Source: Aestuariivita sp.
Lineage (GTDB): Bacteria; Pseudomonadota; Alphaproteobacteria; Rhodobacterales; Rhodobacteraceae
NCBI GenBank assembly: GCA_026709985.1
Contig: JAPORY010000027.1
Location: 1 to 57,960, forward strand
Reading direction: 5' to 3'
DNA length: 57,960 nt
In this document: in pieces, positions 24,839-34,009 of the stretch
Layout: each line of letters begins with the position of its first letter
Numbering within the stretch: position 1 is the stretch's first letter
Made by a program: the position numbers and the translations under genes
Notes under the pieces: generated by a model
What the model was told of the DNA's origin: nothing
Databases searched by the model: none
What the model saw: the letters and a program-made list of their open reading frames with translations, nothing else

Positions 24839-26326
24839 TTGCATTTTTCGGTACCGAATAGTCGACTACCGTCGGCTTCGACTTCGTTGCTATGGACAAA
24901 AACCACGCGAGGCTTACGGTCATTGTTTTCGCCGAATTATGCCCAGAAGGTCTCACTCTTGGCCACCATCCCGCTCATCATCGCGGGTGCCGTTATCGCA
25001 ACAGTCGTCACTTATCAGTCGCGTGTCGTCGCAGAGCAAGAAATTCAAGCTCTGGAAGTGCAGTTGATTGCCGCCAAAAAAGCTGAGTTGCGAAACTATG
25101 TTACGCAAGCGCGGAACAGTTTTTATTTTATCTACGGGCGGGCACCCCATGATGACTCTCTGGCAAAACAACAGGTTGCTCAAATTCTGTCAGCGATGAT
25201 CTATGGTACGGATGGATCTTTTTTTGTTTACGACTATGACGGCAATAGTCTGGTAAATCCGAGACATACGGAATTGATCGGACAGCGAGTTAACCAGTTG
25301 ACTGATCGCAATGGTACGCCGATTGTGAGTGAACTCATCCGCCTGGCACGCGAGGGTTCCGGCTATCACCAATTCTTGTGGGAAAAACCTTCCACGGCCG
25401 AGGACGCACAAATGATCGCCTACGTCTTAGGACTGCAGGATTGGCGTTGGGCCGTGGGTACTGGGGTATTCATTGATGATATTTTGACAACCGTTGCCGC
25501 ACAGCGGGCCGAAGTTGAAGCGCGAGTCGAACGGACTTTCGTCGACATTGGTCTCATCACGCTAGCGGCTCTACTCGTCGTCTTTGCTTCGGGAATGGTA
25601 TTAAACACTCGGGAACGGCGACTGGCTGATGCAAAACTGAAGGAACTCACGCAAAGGGTATTTGACGCCCAAGAGGAGGAGCGAGGCCGTGTGGCTAGAG
25701 AACTTCATGATGGCATTAGTCAAATTCTTGTCGGTATCCGATATACTCTTGATAACGCACGACGACGCTTTTTGCAGAAAGAGGATCAAGTCGAGGATGC
25801 TCTAAGCACTGGGATTGATCACTTGGGGCAAGCGATCAATGAAGTCAGACGTATTAGTCGGGACCTGCGTCCCCGTATTCTTGACGATCTCGGACTCGGC
25901 CCAGCGATCAAGTCACTCACCGAAGAGTTCAGTTCTCGAACCGGCGTCGCCGTCGACTTCCAAACTGTCGTCTTTCGCAATCGTCTCGACGAAGAGGCCA
26001 AAATAGCCCTGTACCGAATCGCACAAGAAGCTTTGATGAATATAGAGCGACACGCGGAAGCGAGTCACATTGAGGTAGATTTGAGAGGGCACAAGGACGG
26101 GGTCACCCTTCGTATCACCGACAATGGGCGCGGGATGAACGCAAATGCTAACTTCTCGGTCAACGGTCTGGGTTTGCGCAATATGCAAGAACGAATTGAG
26201 CAATTAGACGGCAATCTTAAAATATATTCGACTCGCAAGAGCGCGAGTCGCGGCGGAAAGACGAGCATTGAGGCAAAACTTCCCCTTTCCCATCTTTTGC
26301 CACCGAACGAAAAAGCCAGTACCTAG
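24839..26326 (+). CDS. Cache-domain sensor histidine kinase (NarL/LuxR-type partner)
   Basis: Membrane sensor kinase, 495 aa from the TTG at 24839. A first membrane segment at about residues 38-60 is followed by a periplasmic single-cache domain (about 65-225, with YGTDGSFFVYDYDGNSLVNP and DWRWAVGTGVFIDDI), a second membrane segment at 234-255, a short linker, a HisKA_3 dimerisation domain with the phospho-accepting His290 in ARELHDGISQ, and a HATPase_c domain with DNGRGM and GLGLRNMQERIEQL. Cache kinases of this layout often sit beside TRAP genes and sense the carried acid. The start is uncertain: TTG 24839 has no good ribosome-binding site, and later starts before the membrane segment are possible. 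Confidence 0.9.
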   Translation: MHFSVPNSRLPSASTSLLWTKTTRGLRSLFSPNYAQKVSLLATIPLIIAGAVIATVVTYQSRVVAEQEIQALEVQLIAAKKAELRNYVTQARNSFYFIYGRAPHDDSLAKQQVAQILSAMIYGTDGSFFVYDYDGNSLVNPRHTELIGQRVNQLTDRNGTPIVSELIRLAREGSGYHQFLWEKPSTAEDAQMIAYVLGLQDWRWAVGTGVFIDDILTTVAAQRAEVEARVERTFVDIGLITLAALLVVFASGMVLNTRERRLADAKLKELTQRVFDAQEEERGRVARELHDGISQILVGIRYTLDNARRRFLQKEDQVEDALSTGIDHLGQAINEVRRISRDLRPRILDDLGLGPAIKSLTEEFSSRTGVAVDFQTVVFRNRLDEEAKIALYRIAQEALMNIERHAEASHIEVDLRGHKDGVTLRITDNGRGMNANANFSVNGLGLRNMQERIEQLDGNLKIYSTRKSASRGGKTSIEAKLPLSHLLPPNEKAST

Positions 26327-26339
26327 GCGGAGAAAAGCT

Positions 26340-26984
26340 ATGGCTGATGCAGTAAAAGTTTTAATCGTGGATGACCATCCGATGGTCTTAAAGGGTATCC
26401 AATCGGTCTTGGAAACATTTGATGATATCGAAATCGTGGGCGCCTTACAGAATGGACAAGAGGCACTTGATCAAATTGCATTCCTGCAGCCCGATGTTGT
26501 CTTGATGGATTTAAATATGCCGTACCTCGGCGGTCTGTCGGCGACAGAAATTATCCGCGAGCGGTACCCCGAAACGCGTATCTTAATTCTATCAATGCAC
26601 GATAACCGCGAATACATCTCTAGTGCCCTTAGTCATGGGGCTATGGGATATGTCCTTAAGGATGTACAGACGGACGAGATCAAACAAGCGATCGATTCGG
26701 TAATGGCGGGACACCGATACCTATGTACCGGTGCTGAAGGGGCCTTAAACGACAAGAGTAGTGGCCGGGAGGCTCTCACTGGGCGAGAGCAAACAATCCT
26801 ATTGGAACTCGCCCAAGGCAAGTCAAACAAGCAAGTCGCCCACGTACTCGAAATTTCCGTTCGAACTGTTGAGACTCATCGCAAAAATATTAAACGCAAG
26901 CTCGGAATTTCTTCTACGGCGGGCCTCACGCGTTATGCCCTTGAACATGGCGTTTTGCAGGGTACCGGTGCGAACGTGCGATAA
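26340..26984 (+). CDS. NarL/LuxR family response regulator
   Basis: DNA-binding response regulator of 214 aa. The receiver domain (1-125) has the acidic pair in LIVDDHPMVLKG, the phospho-acceptor Asp in VVLMDLNMPYLGG and the conserved Lys in GYVLKDVQ. The C-terminal LuxR helix-turn-helix (about 150-210) reads LTGREQTILLELAQGKSNKQ then VRTVETHRKNIKRKL. GGCGGAG lies 7 bases before ATG 26340, and the kinase stop is 13 bases upstream, so the pair forms one operon. The likely target is the divergent TRAP operon at 20139-24667. Confidence 0.93.
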   Translation: MADAVKVLIVDDHPMVLKGIQSVLETFDDIEIVGALQNGQEALDQIAFLQPDVVLMDLNMPYLGGLSATEIIRERYPETRILILSMHDNREYISSALSHGAMGYVLKDVQTDEIKQAIDSVMAGHRYLCTGAEGALNDKSSGREALTGREQTILLELAQGKSNKQVAHVLEISVRTVETHRKNIKRKLGISSTAGLTRYALEHGVLQGTGANVR

Positions 26985-27212
26985 AATACCGAACCTGTCA
27001 GTTCGTTATATGCTTTGCAGTCGGGAGACATCAGTTATCGGGGGTGAGTCGTTCGATACCCGAGAACATGCTCAGTACATTGGAACGGTTGCAGCCATCG
27101 CGCTTGGCCAACAGTTGTCTCACACAGCTCATATTGTGCGAGGGATCTAAAGGACAAAGCCGAAAAATTTTGCCTGAAAGTCGGTCGTTTCTTGCCATTG
27201 GCTTTTTGATTG

Positions 27213-27242
27213 TTGACGAAGTCCCTTTCGGCAGTATATAAT
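27213..27242 (+). promoter_or_regulatory. Sigma-70 promoter of the ilvBH operon
   Basis: TTGACG at 27213-27218, an 18-base spacer, and a perfect TATAAT at 27237-27242. It stands about 25 bases before the leader-peptide start and about 165 bases before ilvB. It is the clearest promoter in the window. Confidence 0.8.
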
Positions 27243-27267
27243 CATCGAATAAAGCGGAGTATGAGAT

Positions 27268-27312
27268 ATGATCTACGGCGTGATTGGAGTGGTGTTCTGG
27301 GGCATGGCCTGA
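27268..27312 (+). CDS. ilvBH leader peptide (branched-chain amino acid attenuator)
   Basis: A 14-codon frame with ATG 27268 and GGAG 8 bases upstream encodes MIYGVIGVVFWGMA. Five of 14 residues are Val or Ile, including a Val-Val pair, the amino acids whose synthesis the following genes serve. It is followed 28 bases later by an intrinsic terminator and then ilvB. This is the layout of ribosome-mediated attenuation: when charged tRNA-Val/Ile is scarce the ribosome stalls on the leader and the terminator should not form. A possible antiterminator pairing is GGAG...GTG at about 27286-27294 with CACCTCC of the terminator stem, with a 2-base bulge. The pairing is inferred. Confidence 0.72.
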   Translation: MIYGVIGVVFWGMA

Positions 27313-27340
27313 TAACGTAATCTTAACGTATCCGCCGTGC

Positions 27341-27373
27341 ACCTCCGAAGTTATTCATCGGAGGTTTTTTTTT
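27341..27373 (+). terminator. Intrinsic terminator / attenuator before ilvB
   Basis: Perfect 8-bp stem ACCTCCGA (27341-27348) with TCGGAGGT (27358-27365), a 9-base loop and an unbroken T-run to 27373. It lies between the leader peptide and ilvB, 35 bases before the ilvB start, so read-through is needed for expression. Confidence 0.88.
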
Positions 27374-27407
27374 GCTTTGACCCTGACAGTTTAGCGGAGA
27401 ATTGGAA

Positions 27408-29162
27408 ATGACCGATGATATGACTGGGGCACGAATTGTTGTTCACGCTCTTAGGGAACAAGGAGTGGACACCGTTTTTGGCTACCCCGGAGGCGCGGTT
27501 CTGCCAATCTACGACGAAATTTTTCTGCAAAGTGATATTCGTCACGTACTTGTGCGTCATGAGCAAGGGGCCGTACATGCCGCGGAGGGTTACGCTCGTT
27601 CTACAGGCAAGCCCGGAGTCGTCTTTGTTACCTCTGGCCCAGGGGCTACTAATTCTGTCACTGGCCTCACTGACGCACTTATGGACTCAATTCCAATCGT
27701 CGTCATTACTGGTCAGGTTCCAACCTTCCTAATCGGCTCGGACGCATTCCAAGAAGCTGATACAGTCGGGATTACCCGCCCTTGCACAAAGCACAATTGG
27801 TTAGTGAAGGACGCTGACAGATTGGCACCCACCTTGCATGAAGCCTTTCATGTTGCTGTGGCCGGTCGTCCCGGCCCCGTGTTGGTTGATATTCCTAAGG
27901 ATGTTCAATTCGCAAGTGGTCGTTATACAAAAGCAAATCCATCCAATTCGCAGTACCAACCATCTCTAACGGCTGACGAGGCGAGCATTGAGGCTCTGGT
28001 CGATGCCATTGAGACCGCACAGAAGCCCTTATTCTATACCGGGGGAGGCGTAATAAACTCTGGGATCAAGGCTAGCAAACTCTTGTGCCAACTCGTTGAT
28101 GCGACGCGCTTTCCGATTACCTCCACTTTAATGGGGCTTGGTGCCTATCCCGGTTCGGGACGCTGTTGGCTCGGAATGCTTGGAATGCACGGTCTCTATG
28201 AAGCCAATATGGCGATGCACGATTGTGACTTAATGATTAATGTTGGTGCGCGATTCGATGATCGCATTACCGGACGAATAGACGCCTTCAGTCCTCATTC
28301 GACCAAGGCTCATATTGATATTGACCCCTCCTCAATCAACAAAATTATCCATGTCGATATCCCCATCATCGGCGATACCGCCCACGTTCTCAAAGCTGTA
28401 CTTGCCTTCTGGCAGTCGCGCGGCTGCAAAACCAACGTTGAGGGCGTTAGCGACTGGTGGCGGCAAATTTCCGAATGGCAGAAAGTGGATTGCCTTGCCT
28501 ATGAGTCGAGTTGCAGCACCATTAAACCGCAGCACGCGCTTGCACGTTTGGAGGCCCTTACACAGGAACGGAAGGATCGCTTCATTTGTACCGAAGTTGG
28601 GCAGCATCAAATGTGGGCCGCTCAGTATTTGAAGTTTGAGGAACCCAATCATTGGATGACATCGGGCGGCCTTGGGACAATGGGGTATGGTCTACCCGCC
28701 TCAATTGGGGTTCAGTTAGCGCATCCCGACGCACTCGTCATCAATGTCGCAGGTGAGGCCAGTTGGTTGATGAACATGCAAGAAATGGGAACCGCTGTTC
28801 AGTATAATCTCCCCGTTAAACAATTTATTTTGAATAATGAACGACTTGGAATGGTACGGCAGTGGCAAGAACTCCTCCACCAAGAGCGATACTCCCATAG
28901 TTGGTCTGAGGCACTTCCAGATTTTGTCAAGTTGGCTGAGGCATTTGGTGCGAAGGGTATCGTCTGCAAACATCCCGATCAGCTTGATGAAGTAATCATG
29001 GAAATGATTGAATATGATGGACCAGTCTTGGTTGACTGCCTTGTTGAAAAGCATGAAAACTGCTTTCCGATGATCCCGTCGGGCAAACCCCATAACGAGA
29101 TGTTGCTCGCAACATCTGCATCAGATGACGGCGTCGACGAAAAAGGCGCTGTGATGGTCTGA
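27408..29162 (+). CDS. ilvB: Acetolactate synthase, large (catalytic) subunit
   Basis: Condenses pyruvate with pyruvate or 2-oxobutyrate in the first common step of Val, Leu and Ile synthesis. The 584-aa ThDP enzyme shows FGYPGGAVLPIYD with the catalytic Glu in RHEQGAVHAAEGYARSTG, the FAD/central domain (GARFDDRITGRIDAF), and the C-terminal ThDP domain with GEASWLMNMQEMGTA where most homologues have GDGS. The GEAS form is, as far as I recall, usual in Rhodobacterales. GGAG lies 8 bases before ATG 27408. TTG 27402 is less likely. It is expressed behind the attenuator. Confidence 0.96.
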   Translation: MTDDMTGARIVVHALREQGVDTVFGYPGGAVLPIYDEIFLQSDIRHVLVRHEQGAVHAAEGYARSTGKPGVVFVTSGPGATNSVTGLTDALMDSIPIVVITGQVPTFLIGSDAFQEADTVGITRPCTKHNWLVKDADRLAPTLHEAFHVAVAGRPGPVLVDIPKDVQFASGRYTKANPSNSQYQPSLTADEASIEALVDAIETAQKPLFYTGGGVINSGIKASKLLCQLVDATRFPITSTLMGLGAYPGSGRCWLGMLGMHGLYEANMAMHDCDLMINVGARFDDRITGRIDAFSPHSTKAHIDIDPSSINKIIHVDIPIIGDTAHVLKAVLAFWQSRGCKTNVEGVSDWWRQISEWQKVDCLAYESSCSTIKPQHALARLEALTQERKDRFICTEVGQHQMWAAQYLKFEEPNHWMTSGGLGTMGYGLPASIGVQLAHPDALVINVAGEASWLMNMQEMGTAVQYNLPVKQFILNNERLGMVRQWQELLHQERYSHSWSEALPDFVKLAEAFGAKGIVCKHPDQLDEVIMEMIEYDGPVLVDCLVEKHENCFPMIPSGKPHNEMLLATSASDDGVDEKGAVMV

Positions 29163-29238
29163 CTCCGGCAATAGCGCTTAGGCCTATTGGTGGTGCATAA
29201 GTATCTTCGGTGATGCTACTCATGAAAAGGATAAACTG

Positions 29239-29799
29239 TTGGCAGCTTTAAAAATTAAGAAAGGCGCGACAAGCCGATCGGCGTATAATCTTCGTCCAAC
29301 CTTCTCGGATGATATTGAGCGCCATACTCTCGCAGTCGTTGTCGAGAACGAACCCGGTGTATTAGCGCGCGTCATTGGCCTATTTTCGGGGCGTGGGTAC
29401 AACATCGAAAGCTTAACTGTTGCAGAAGTCGATCACATGGGTGGTTTGTCACGCATCACCATCGTTACCAATGGTACACCGCAAGTCATAACTCAAATCA
29501 CCGCCCAATTGAGTCGCATTGTTCCAGTGCGGGAAGTTCATGACCTAACTGTGGAAGGCGCTACGGTGGAGCGGGAGCTCGCGATGTTCGATGTTGCGGG
29601 AACGGGAAAAAAAAGACTGGAAGCGCTACGCCTTGCGGACATTTTTAGAGCACGGGTAGTCGACTCAACACTAAAGAGTTTCATTTTTGAAATTACTGGA
29701 ACCCCCGAGAAAATTGATGCTTTTGCCGAGTTAATGCGGCCTCTCGGTCTTCGCGAGTTAGTTCGAACGGGTGTCGCCGCCCTCCCCCGAGGCGAATAA
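29239..29799 (+). CDS. ilvH: Acetolactate synthase, small regulatory subunit
   Basis: Regulatory subunit of 186 aa that activates the catalytic subunit and confers valine feedback inhibition. The N-terminal ACT domain reads RHTLAVVVENEPGVLARVIG then FSGRGYNIESLTVAEVDH, with the Gly-rich turn that binds Val. The C-terminal domain holds ALRLADIFRARVVD and FEITGTPEKIDAFAELMRPL. The N-terminal extension ALKIKKGATSRSAYNLRP is typical of Rhodobacterales. The start is TTG 29239 with AAAAGGA upstream. It is 76 bases after ilvB. Confidence 0.95.
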   Translation: MAALKIKKGATSRSAYNLRPTFSDDIERHTLAVVVENEPGVLARVIGLFSGRGYNIESLTVAEVDHMGGLSRITIVTNGTPQVITQITAQLSRIVPVREVHDLTVEGATVERELAMFDVAGTGKKRLEALRLADIFRARVVDSTLKSFIFEITGTPEKIDAFAELMRPLGLRELVRTGVAALPRGE

Positions 29800-30225
29800 A
29801 AAGATACTTAGGCATGAGGCGGTACCATACAACGCCAATGGGGGCAGGTCGTTTTTCTTGGTTGTGCGACCGTGCAATATTGGACTAAACATTGGACGAA
29901 GTCATCTCGTATTCGGTTTTTGCGAGGTCTAGTTGAACTACGTTCAAACCAACACTGAACAAGCCAACATCTCAGAAAACAAAACTATTTTTGCCGCAAC
30001 CAATGAACAAAACGGTCGACCAGTGACTACTCCCCACCCTAAAGGACGGTGGTTTTACGGCGCGATGGATAAGCATCATTTTCGTCGCGAATCTTTTCTT
30101 TCAGTCACCCTCAGTACTCTCATGAGGTCTATGAGTAGACAGAGTTATCCTCGGCATCACAGGTCCCGTAGGATCATCGGCTCCCAAAATAATGTCCATT
30201 CCAGTAGTTGGCGAGCGCAGAGGCT
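29800..30225. other. Gene-free stretch between convergent ilvH and DUF2189 gene
   Basis: About 425 bases. An open frame at 29933-30229 (plus) codes for a low-complexity, His/Ser-rich product without family resemblance and without a ribosome-binding site, and I reject it. No clear terminator is seen. Confidence 0.5.
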
Positions 30226-31026
30226 TTAGCGGTGCACATCTGTCTCAGAATGTTCATAACTGACGATACGATAAAAGTGCCACGTCGTGTGTCCGAGCAG
30301 CGGCAAAACAACTAACAAACCAACAAACCACGGTAGCAGCGCAACAAAAGTGGTTATCGCCACAAATGCCGCCCACAACAGCATCGCTGTCGGGTTTGCT
30401 TGCACGAACTGAAAGCTGGTAATCATAGCCGTCACAAAATCTATTTCGCGATCTAGTAATAGCGGTAGTGCGATGACGGTGATCATAAACAACAATAGCG
30501 CAAATAATCCGCCAACAACAGTGCCAAAAGCCAGCATCGTCAACCCATTGGGTGTCAGAAACACGTCAAGCGATGTCGAAATATTCATCATTGTTGAATG
30601 TCCAAGAAATAGCGCAAAAATCATGTGCCCGATAAAAAACCAGAACATAAAGATAACCAAGATAATGGCGCTAATCGACGGTAACTGCCTTCGACTTTGA
30701 TGCCGAATCACACCCAAAATATGAGCAAAGTTTAGGCGCTCACCGCGCTCAAGACGCCGCGAAACATCATAAAGGCCAATTGCCGCGAAGGGACCGAGCA
30801 ATGGGAACCCTATAGCGGCCAAAACTAACCAAAAGGTTGTGTCACTTTGCACCGTGATAACAGCCATAATCCATCCGCAGATCACATAGAACCCAGCAAA
30901 AAACAGACCGTAAAGTGGAGCCCGAATCATATCCTGCCAACCACGATGCAAGGCAGTACCGAAATAACGAAATTGAACAGTGCGGAGTTTGGGTGCGCCG
31001 AATTTCGGCTCAGGCTGTTGCGTCAT
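30226..31026 (-). CDS. DUF2189 family integral membrane protein
   Basis: Membrane protein of 266 aa with about six hydrophobic segments and a short cytosolic N-terminus. The family pattern is at the start: [20 protein letters not shown] then GWIMAV, and later [22 protein letters not shown]. Other hydrophobic blocks lie at about 110-135, 150-180 and 210-245. Function is unknown for the family. It begins 3 bases after the amidase stop, so the two share a transcript. Confidence 0.85.
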   Translation of the reverse strand: MTQQPEPKFGAPKLRTVQFRYFGTALHRGWQDMIRAPLYGLFFAGFYVICGWIMAVITVQSDTTFWLVLAAIGFPLLGPFAAIGLYDVSRRLERGERLNFAHILGVIRHQSRRQLPSISAIILVIFMFWFFIGHMIFALFLGHSTMMNISTSLDVFLTPNGLTMLAFGTVVGGLFALLLFMITVIALPLLLDREIDFVTAMITSFQFVQANPTAMLLWAAFVAITTFVALLPWFVGLLVVLPLLGHTTWHFYRIVSYEHSETDVHR

Positions 31027-31029
31027 GAT

Positions 31030-32436
31030 TTACTCCTCAATAGTCGGTGGCTGTCGCTCAGGCCAATTTGTGGAAGCATGATAACGCGACGCGATCGCAA
31101 TCAAGTGACGGTCCGCACCGCGTCTTCCGACTAACTGTAGGCCCATCGGCAACCCGGCAACACTAAATCCAGCCGGCACAGCGAGAGCTGGCAACCCAGC
31201 AAGGCTCGCCGGAACCATTACCTGCATCCACCGATGATAGGTATCCATTTTTGTTTCACCAATTTGCGTCGGATACTCAATAGTTGTCTCAAACGGCCAG
31301 ACTTGAGCCGTTGGCAGCACAAAAGCGTCGTATTCATCCAACAATTCTGTTGCGGTTCGAAACCAGTCTGAACGAACACAACTCGCGGCATGAACGTTGA
31401 ACGCGCTCAGCGACTGTCCATTCTCGAACTCCCAAATCGCTGTGGCCTTAATCTGATTCTTACTTCGAATATACGGCTCTAATTTGACGCCCACCTGCCA
31501 CGACCGCAGTGCTATCCAACTTTGAAACATCGCCTCCGCATTAAAGGGCGGAGGAGGTCTATCAATTCTTGCACCCAAACTTTCAAATGTTTGCATCGCT
31601 TGCTGACAAATGGCGATTATGCCATCCTCCATTGGGAGTTGCCCACCCCAATCTTCCAACCATGCAAGTCTTATATTCTCCAACGTCTCGTCAATTCCCG
31701 TTGGATGAAAATATTGCGTTGACCCGTGTGGCTGATACTGATCGGGTGCTGCCATGACATCAAGAAGTAACGAAAGATCGTCTGGGTTTCTAGCCATGGG
31801 ACCCAGTGTTGCCAGCTGATGCAAGAAGGTGTCGCCATCTGGCTGACTGGGAATTAATCCCCAACTCGGGCGCAAGCCGTAGACATTGTTCCAGCCAGCA
31901 GGATTACGTAATGAACCCATCATGTCAGATCCATCTGCGATCATCAGCATCCCGGTAGCTAGGGCAACAGCTGCACCGCCCGATGAGCCGCCACAGGTTA
32001 CACTGTGATCGTAGGGATTTTTGGTCACTCCGTACACCTCATTGAAGGTATGGCTGCCCAAACCAAATTCCGGAGTGTTAGTCTTGCCAACGACGATCGC
32101 ACCAGCGGCTCGCAATCGAGCAACCATTGCGTCGTCCTCTGTCGGCACATGATTAGCAAAGAGTTTTGAGCCCTGTGTTGATCGGATCCCAGCAACGTTG
32201 ACCAAGTCCTTGATCGCGATTGGTAACCCATGCAAACTTCGGGTCTTTGAACCTTGGTCCGCAACTTGGGCTTCGGCGAGCAGTTCGTCCGCATCGCGCA
32301 TCGCCACCAGCGCGTTCACAGTCGGGTTGATTCCGTCAATCCAATCAAGCGTTTGGATCATTAACTCCGTGGCACTTATCCTGCCGCGCTTTAGCTTATT
32401 GAGTACCGAAATTGCTGAATCACTCGGGCCTATCAT
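31030..32436 (-). CDS. Amidase signature family hydrolase
   Basis: Ser-cisSer-Lys amidohydrolase of 468 aa. The catalytic Lys is in GLPIAIKDLVNVAG near residue 70, the cis-Ser in TCGGSSGGAAVALATGM near 145, and the nucleophile region follows as ADGSDMMGSLRNPAGWNNVY. In this family the oxyanion strand normally reads DxGGSxRxPA, and here it is DGSDMMGSLRNPA, so the nucleophile Ser is kept with a small shift. It is not GatA: the C-terminal part and context differ. I use ATG 32436 (MIGPSDSAIS), which has AGGCG upstream. GTG 32466 lacks a site. It probably hydrolyses a small amide. The substrate is unknown. Confidence 0.85.
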   Translation of the reverse strand: MIGPSDSAISVLNKLKRGRISATELMIQTLDWIDGINPTVNALVAMRDADELLAEAQVADQGSKTRSLHGLPIAIKDLVNVAGIRSTQGSKLFANHVPTEDDAMVARLRAAGAIVVGKTNTPEFGLGSHTFNEVYGVTKNPYDHSVTCGGSSGGAAVALATGMLMIADGSDMMGSLRNPAGWNNVYGLRPSWGLIPSQPDGDTFLHQLATLGPMARNPDDLSLLLDVMAAPDQYQPHGSTQYFHPTGIDETLENIRLAWLEDWGGQLPMEDGIIAICQQAMQTFESLGARIDRPPPPFNAEAMFQSWIALRSWQVGVKLEPYIRSKNQIKATAIWEFENGQSLSAFNVHAASCVRSDWFRTATELLDEYDAFVLPTAQVWPFETTIEYPTQIGETKMDTYHRWMQVMVPASLAGLPALAVPAGFSVAGLPMGLQLVGRRGADRHLIAIASRYHASTNWPERQPPTIEE

Positions 32437-32486
32437 TCTAGCGTCGCCTAATGGTCGCAAATTCACTTATAATCTGTCGTCTGCGG

Positions 32487-33611
32487 CTACTCACTTTGAG
32501 CCTCAGAGCGGCTCTTACCCGCAACCTTCATTGCCAGAGTCGCGGCCATAAATTCATCAAGATTACCATCAAGTACGGCCTTAGAGTCAGAGGTTTCATA
32601 GTTGGTTCTTAAATCCTTGACGAGTTGATAGGGTTGCAACACGTATGATCGGATTTGGTTACCCCACCCCGCGTCTCCCTTTGCATCGTGTTGCGCATTG
32701 AGTTCGGCGTTACGGCGATCTAATTCAAGTTGGTACAAGCGTGACTTGAGCGCTTTCATCGCAATATCTCGGTTTTGATGTTGTGACTTAAGTGAACTGG
32801 AAACAACAATTTGGGTTGGAAGATGCGTAATCCGAACCGCAGAGTCGGTTTTGTTTACATGCTGACCGCCGGCCCCTGAGGAGCGGAAAGTGTCGACCCG
32901 AATATCCGAGGGATTTATTTCAATTTCTATGGTATCATCGACAACCGGATACACCCATACTGAGCAAAATGATGTGTGGCGTTTGGCTGCCGAATCAAAT
33001 GGCGAAATGCGCACCAATCGATGGACGCCACTTTCAGACTTTAACCAACCATAGGCGTTATGCCCTGAGATTTTATATGTCACTGACTTCAGTCCAGCTT
33101 CATCACCCGGGATTTCGGATTGCGGCGCGATATCATATCCTTTTTTCTCTGCCCATCGTAGATACATTCGGGCCAACATGGCCGCCCAGTCGCAACTTTC
33201 TGTTCCGCCGGCACCCGCATTAATTTCTAAGAATGAATCGTTGGCGTCAGCTTCCCCATCAAGAAGCATTTCCAACTCTTTTTTTGCTGCATGTTGTGCA
33301 AGCTGTTCAAGATTGTCCTCAGCCTCTGTTATTACTGCGGCATCATTCTCAGTTTCAGCTAATTCAATTAAATCAAGATTATCGCACAACTCTCGCTTAA
33401 TCTGATCGTGCATTTCCACCGCATCAATCAGGAGTTGCCTCTTTTTCATCAAGGCTTGCGCAGCCTGCGGATGGTCCCACAGCTGCGGGTCAGCAACCCT
33501 AGCATCTAACTCCTCAAGACGATGCGTAGCGCTTTCTCGGTCTATTCTCTGACCTAGGAGCATAAGCGATTTTTTTATTTTGCTGACGGTGCTTTGAATT
33601 TCGTTGCGCAT
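32487..33611 (-). CDS. prfB: Peptide chain release factor 2
   Basis: Ends translation at UGA and UAA codons. The 374-aa protein has the N-terminal helical domain, the PCRF domain (EINAGAGGTESCDWAAML), the RF2-specific tripeptide region in VHRLVRISPFDSAAKRHTSF (SPF), and the catalytic GGQ in FRSSGAGGQHVNKTDSAVR. The reading frame is continuous: the programmed +1 frameshift used in many bacteria is absent, as is common in alphaproteobacteria. ATG 33611 is preferred. TTG 33617 is also in frame. It follows mrcA by about 400 bases and precedes the amidase by 50. Confidence 0.96.
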   Translation of the reverse strand: MRNEIQSTVSKIKKSLMLLGQRIDRESATHRLEELDARVADPQLWDHPQAAQALMKKRQLLIDAVEMHDQIKRELCDNLDLIELAETENDAAVITEAEDNLEQLAQHAAKKELEMLLDGEADANDSFLEINAGAGGTESCDWAAMLARMYLRWAEKKGYDIAPQSEIPGDEAGLKSVTYKISGHNAYGWLKSESGVHRLVRISPFDSAAKRHTSFCSVWVYPVVDDTIEIEINPSDIRVDTFRSSGAGGQHVNKTDSAVRITHLPTQIVVSSSLKSQHQNRDIAMKALKSRLYQLELDRRNAELNAQHDAKGDAGWGNQIRSYVLQPYQLVKDLRTNYETSDSKAVLDGNLDEFMAATLAMKVAGKSRSEAQSE

Positions 33612-34009
33612 TGTCAATTCATTAGCCTATGCTTTTAATTTCTAGTTGTCGTGGTTTGACCAGCTGAACGCGCCGTCGGTTTGGGGTCGTGTGCCTCAAA
33701 TAGTTCAATACCATTCGACGCTGTTTAAACTGAACTACCTAAACTGGTCAAACATGCCTACGAGTTCAAAGTATCGGTAGGCGTGTTGAGAGCGATTGCA
33801 ATCAGTACACCGTTCTCACCAACAAATGGAATGCAATCCAAGGATTTTTTCGACTGAACGCACGTTGTCGATATCGCTCGTCGCCGGGCCGCCCATATCA
33901 AAGATATGAAGATCAGTTTCTATCCGTTAGCTTCCGCTTCATGACGCGTATAGTGGTGCCCCGCTGGAAGCCATCCTGCTGACCGATAACAACTCAGTGT
34001 GTATTTACT
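33612..34009. other. Gene-free spacer between mrcA and prfB
   Basis: About 400 bases between two genes on the minus strand. No gene or RNA is recognised. It probably holds a prfB promoter. Confidence 0.45.

Noticed and set aside
33591-33611. Possible programmed frameshift near the start of prfB
   Set aside because: The reading frame is continuous from ATG to GGQ and beyond, with no in-frame TGA near the N-terminus.
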